The translations under genes were made by a program, and so were the position numbers. DNA of 5,500 bases from an uncultured Bacilli bacterium (GTDB lineage Bacteria > Bacillota_I > Bacilli_A > RF39 > UBA660), in assembly GCA_947853365.1 (NCBI GenBank), contig CANTWQ010000089.1:1-5500 (forward strand). The letters run 5' to 3'. Positions 4,948-5,500 of the stretch are shown piece by piece. Below the pieces are notes generated by a model, which was not told the origin of the DNA, made no database searches, and worked only from the letters and a program-made list of their open reading frames with translations. The stretch's first letter is position 1. Each line of letters opens with the position of its first letter.

Positions 4948-5282
4948 TCGTTACTTTTAAATCCTGATAGGATGACATCCTCACCAATCAATAAAGGTCG
5001 TTTGATTAACATTCCGTTTTGGGAAAGCAAAGCAATCTTTTCTTCTTCCGTTTTGTCTTTTAACGTTTCTTTTAAATTCCATTCTTTGTAAAGATTCCCC
5101 GAGGTATTAAAAAAAGTTTGAATGGGACGATTGCTTTTATGGATCCATTCTGTTAATTCCGTGATACTCGGTGTCTCTTCTAAAATATGGCGCGTGGTAA
5201 AGTCATAACCATTTGCTTGTAAAAACTTCTTTGCTTTTTTACAAGTAGAACACTTCGGATATTCGATTAGTATATATTTCAT
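4926..5282 (-). CDS. Spx/ArsC-family thioredoxin-fold protein (118 aa)
   Basis: A small cytoplasmic protein of the arsenate reductase/Spx/MgsR family. Seen here: 'YPKCSTCKKAKKFL', with a CxxC pair (Cys11, Cys14) on the first helix; 'RPIQTFFNTSGNLYKEW' (52-68); and the C-terminal block 'LLSQNGMLIKRPLLI' (86-99), with Arg95-Pro96 as in family members. Spx-type proteins bind the RNA polymerase alpha subunit and respond to thiol oxidation through CxxC, while ArsC-type members reduce arsenate with one cysteine. CxxC fits Spx/MgsR or the uncharacterised YffB-like branch better than classical ArsC, but sequence alone cannot separate them. No ars genes are near. The start at 5282 is chosen because it gives the standard 'ILIEYPKC' N-terminus and has GGTGA (5291-5287), 4 nt upstream; a longer frame from 5375 would overlap the upstream gene and the promoter. 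The gene overlaps the following glycosylase by 22 nt. Confidence 0.88.
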   Translation of the reverse strand: MKYILIEYPKCSTCKKAKKFLQANGYDFTTRHILEETPSITELTEWIHKSNRPIQTFFNTSGNLYKEWNLKETLKDKTEEEKIALLSQNGMLIKRPLLIGEDVILSGFKSNEWQKLKH

Positions 5283-5297
5283 AAAATCACCATTGTT

Positions 5298-5326
5298 ATT
5301 GTAGCAAATTTCCTCGGTCGATTCAA
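5298..5326 (-). promoter_or_regulatory. Promoter of the Spx-like/glycosylase/mutY operon
   Basis: On the minus strand -35 TTGAAT (5326-5321) is followed after exactly 17 nt by -10 TACAAT (5303-5298), with the extended -10 element TGC directly upstream (5306-5304). Transcription would start near 5291, only about 9 nt before the ATG at 5282, so the SD GGTGA would be at the extreme 5' end. It lies in the 47-nt gap after the DUF1294-like gene, just past that gene's stop codon. Confidence 0.6.
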
Positions 5327-5329
5327 TAG

Positions 5330-5500
5330 TTACTTGGTTTTCATCAGTAGTAATAAATATCCTAGGGCAAGACAAGGTAACAAAATCATAAAGCGTTTCT
5401 TTTTGGTTTTATGATGAAATAAATACATGGCCAACAGGGCACCAAAACATCCTCCAATGAGGGAAAAAAAGAACAGTATTTTTTCCGAAATACGGTACTT
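5330..5500 (-). CDS. DUF1294-like small membrane protein (C-terminal 56 residues, start outside window)
   Basis: The reading frame enters at the right edge and ends with TAA at 5332-5330. The visible 56 residues include 'RISEKILFFFSLIGGCFGAL', 'AMYLFHHKTKKKRF', then a second hydrophobic stretch 'MILLPCLALGYLLLLM' and a short MKTK tail. The R-I-x-E start, the glycine-rich helix and the 'HKTxKxxF' loop between two membrane segments are the pattern of DUF1294 proteins. These are small inner-membrane proteins of unknown function, usually about 85-95 residues. The N-terminal part lies beyond base 5500. It is on the same strand as the Spx-like gene, 47 nt upstream, so the two may be cotranscribed in part, although the next gene has its own promoter. 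Confidence 0.82.
   Translation of the reverse strand, partial: KYRISEKILFFFSLIGGCFGALLAMYLFHHKTKKKRFMILLPCLALGYLLLLMKTK

Noticed and set aside
4926..5282. Arsenic-resistance operon
   Set aside because: The ArsC/Spx-like protein has CxxC and repair-gene neighbours; no arsR, arsB or acr3 gene is present.

Overview
The window looks like a chromosomal housekeeping segment from a low-GC, Gram-positive-type bacterium (Bacillota). The DNA is AT-rich by eye, Shine-Dalgarno (SD) sites are purine-rich (AAGGAGG, AGAAAGAAGG), and promoters are sigma-A-like, often with a TGC extended -10. The MurC start (GIKGSGMS) and the Spx/ArsC-type protein also fit Bacillota. I cannot name a genus; an Erysipelotrichia-like lineage is only a guess. 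I see no tRNA, rRNA, CRISPR array, insertion sequence or phage gene.

Layout. At the left edge (1-97, minus) is the start of murC (peptidoglycan precursor ligase). Upstream of it on the same strand is a 57-residue zinc-ribbon protein (153-326) with its own extended -10 promoter, a leader of about 125 nt, and an intrinsic terminator that overlaps its stop codon. Next is a 245-residue protein I do not recognise (571-1308, minus). It diverges from the only plus-strand gene, a PflX-like (COG1313-type) radical SAM protein (1412-2308). The two divergent promoters appear to use the same palindromic -35 hexamer, TTGCAA. The radical SAM gene converges on the next block with only 3 nt between stop codons.

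The right half is a minus-strand operon, read from right to left: DUF1294-like membrane protein (C-terminal part only) > Spx/ArsC-family thioredoxin-fold protein > family-6-type DNA-deoxyinosine glycosylase > MutY adenine glycosylase > 68-residue two-helix membrane protein > ABC-type ATPase-like protein. Spacing is tight: a 22-nt overlap between the Spx-like and glycosylase genes, 5 nt before mutY, and an SD of the small membrane gene that overlaps the mutY stop. A good promoter lies just before the Spx-like gene.

How they work together. Two base-excision-repair glycosylases, one for deaminated purines and one for adenine opposite 8-oxoguanine, are joined to a CxxC thiol-family protein, which suggests a base-damage or oxidative-stress theme (inference). 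The most unusual item is the ABC protein at the end of the operon. It keeps the overall layout of a DrrA/NatA-type nucleotide-binding domain but has lost the Walker A lysine, Q-loop glutamine, canonical signature, Walker B glutamate, D-loop aspartate and switch histidine. Its only membrane neighbour is too small to be a normal permease. This looks like a pseudo-ATPase with a non-transport role, or one in decay.
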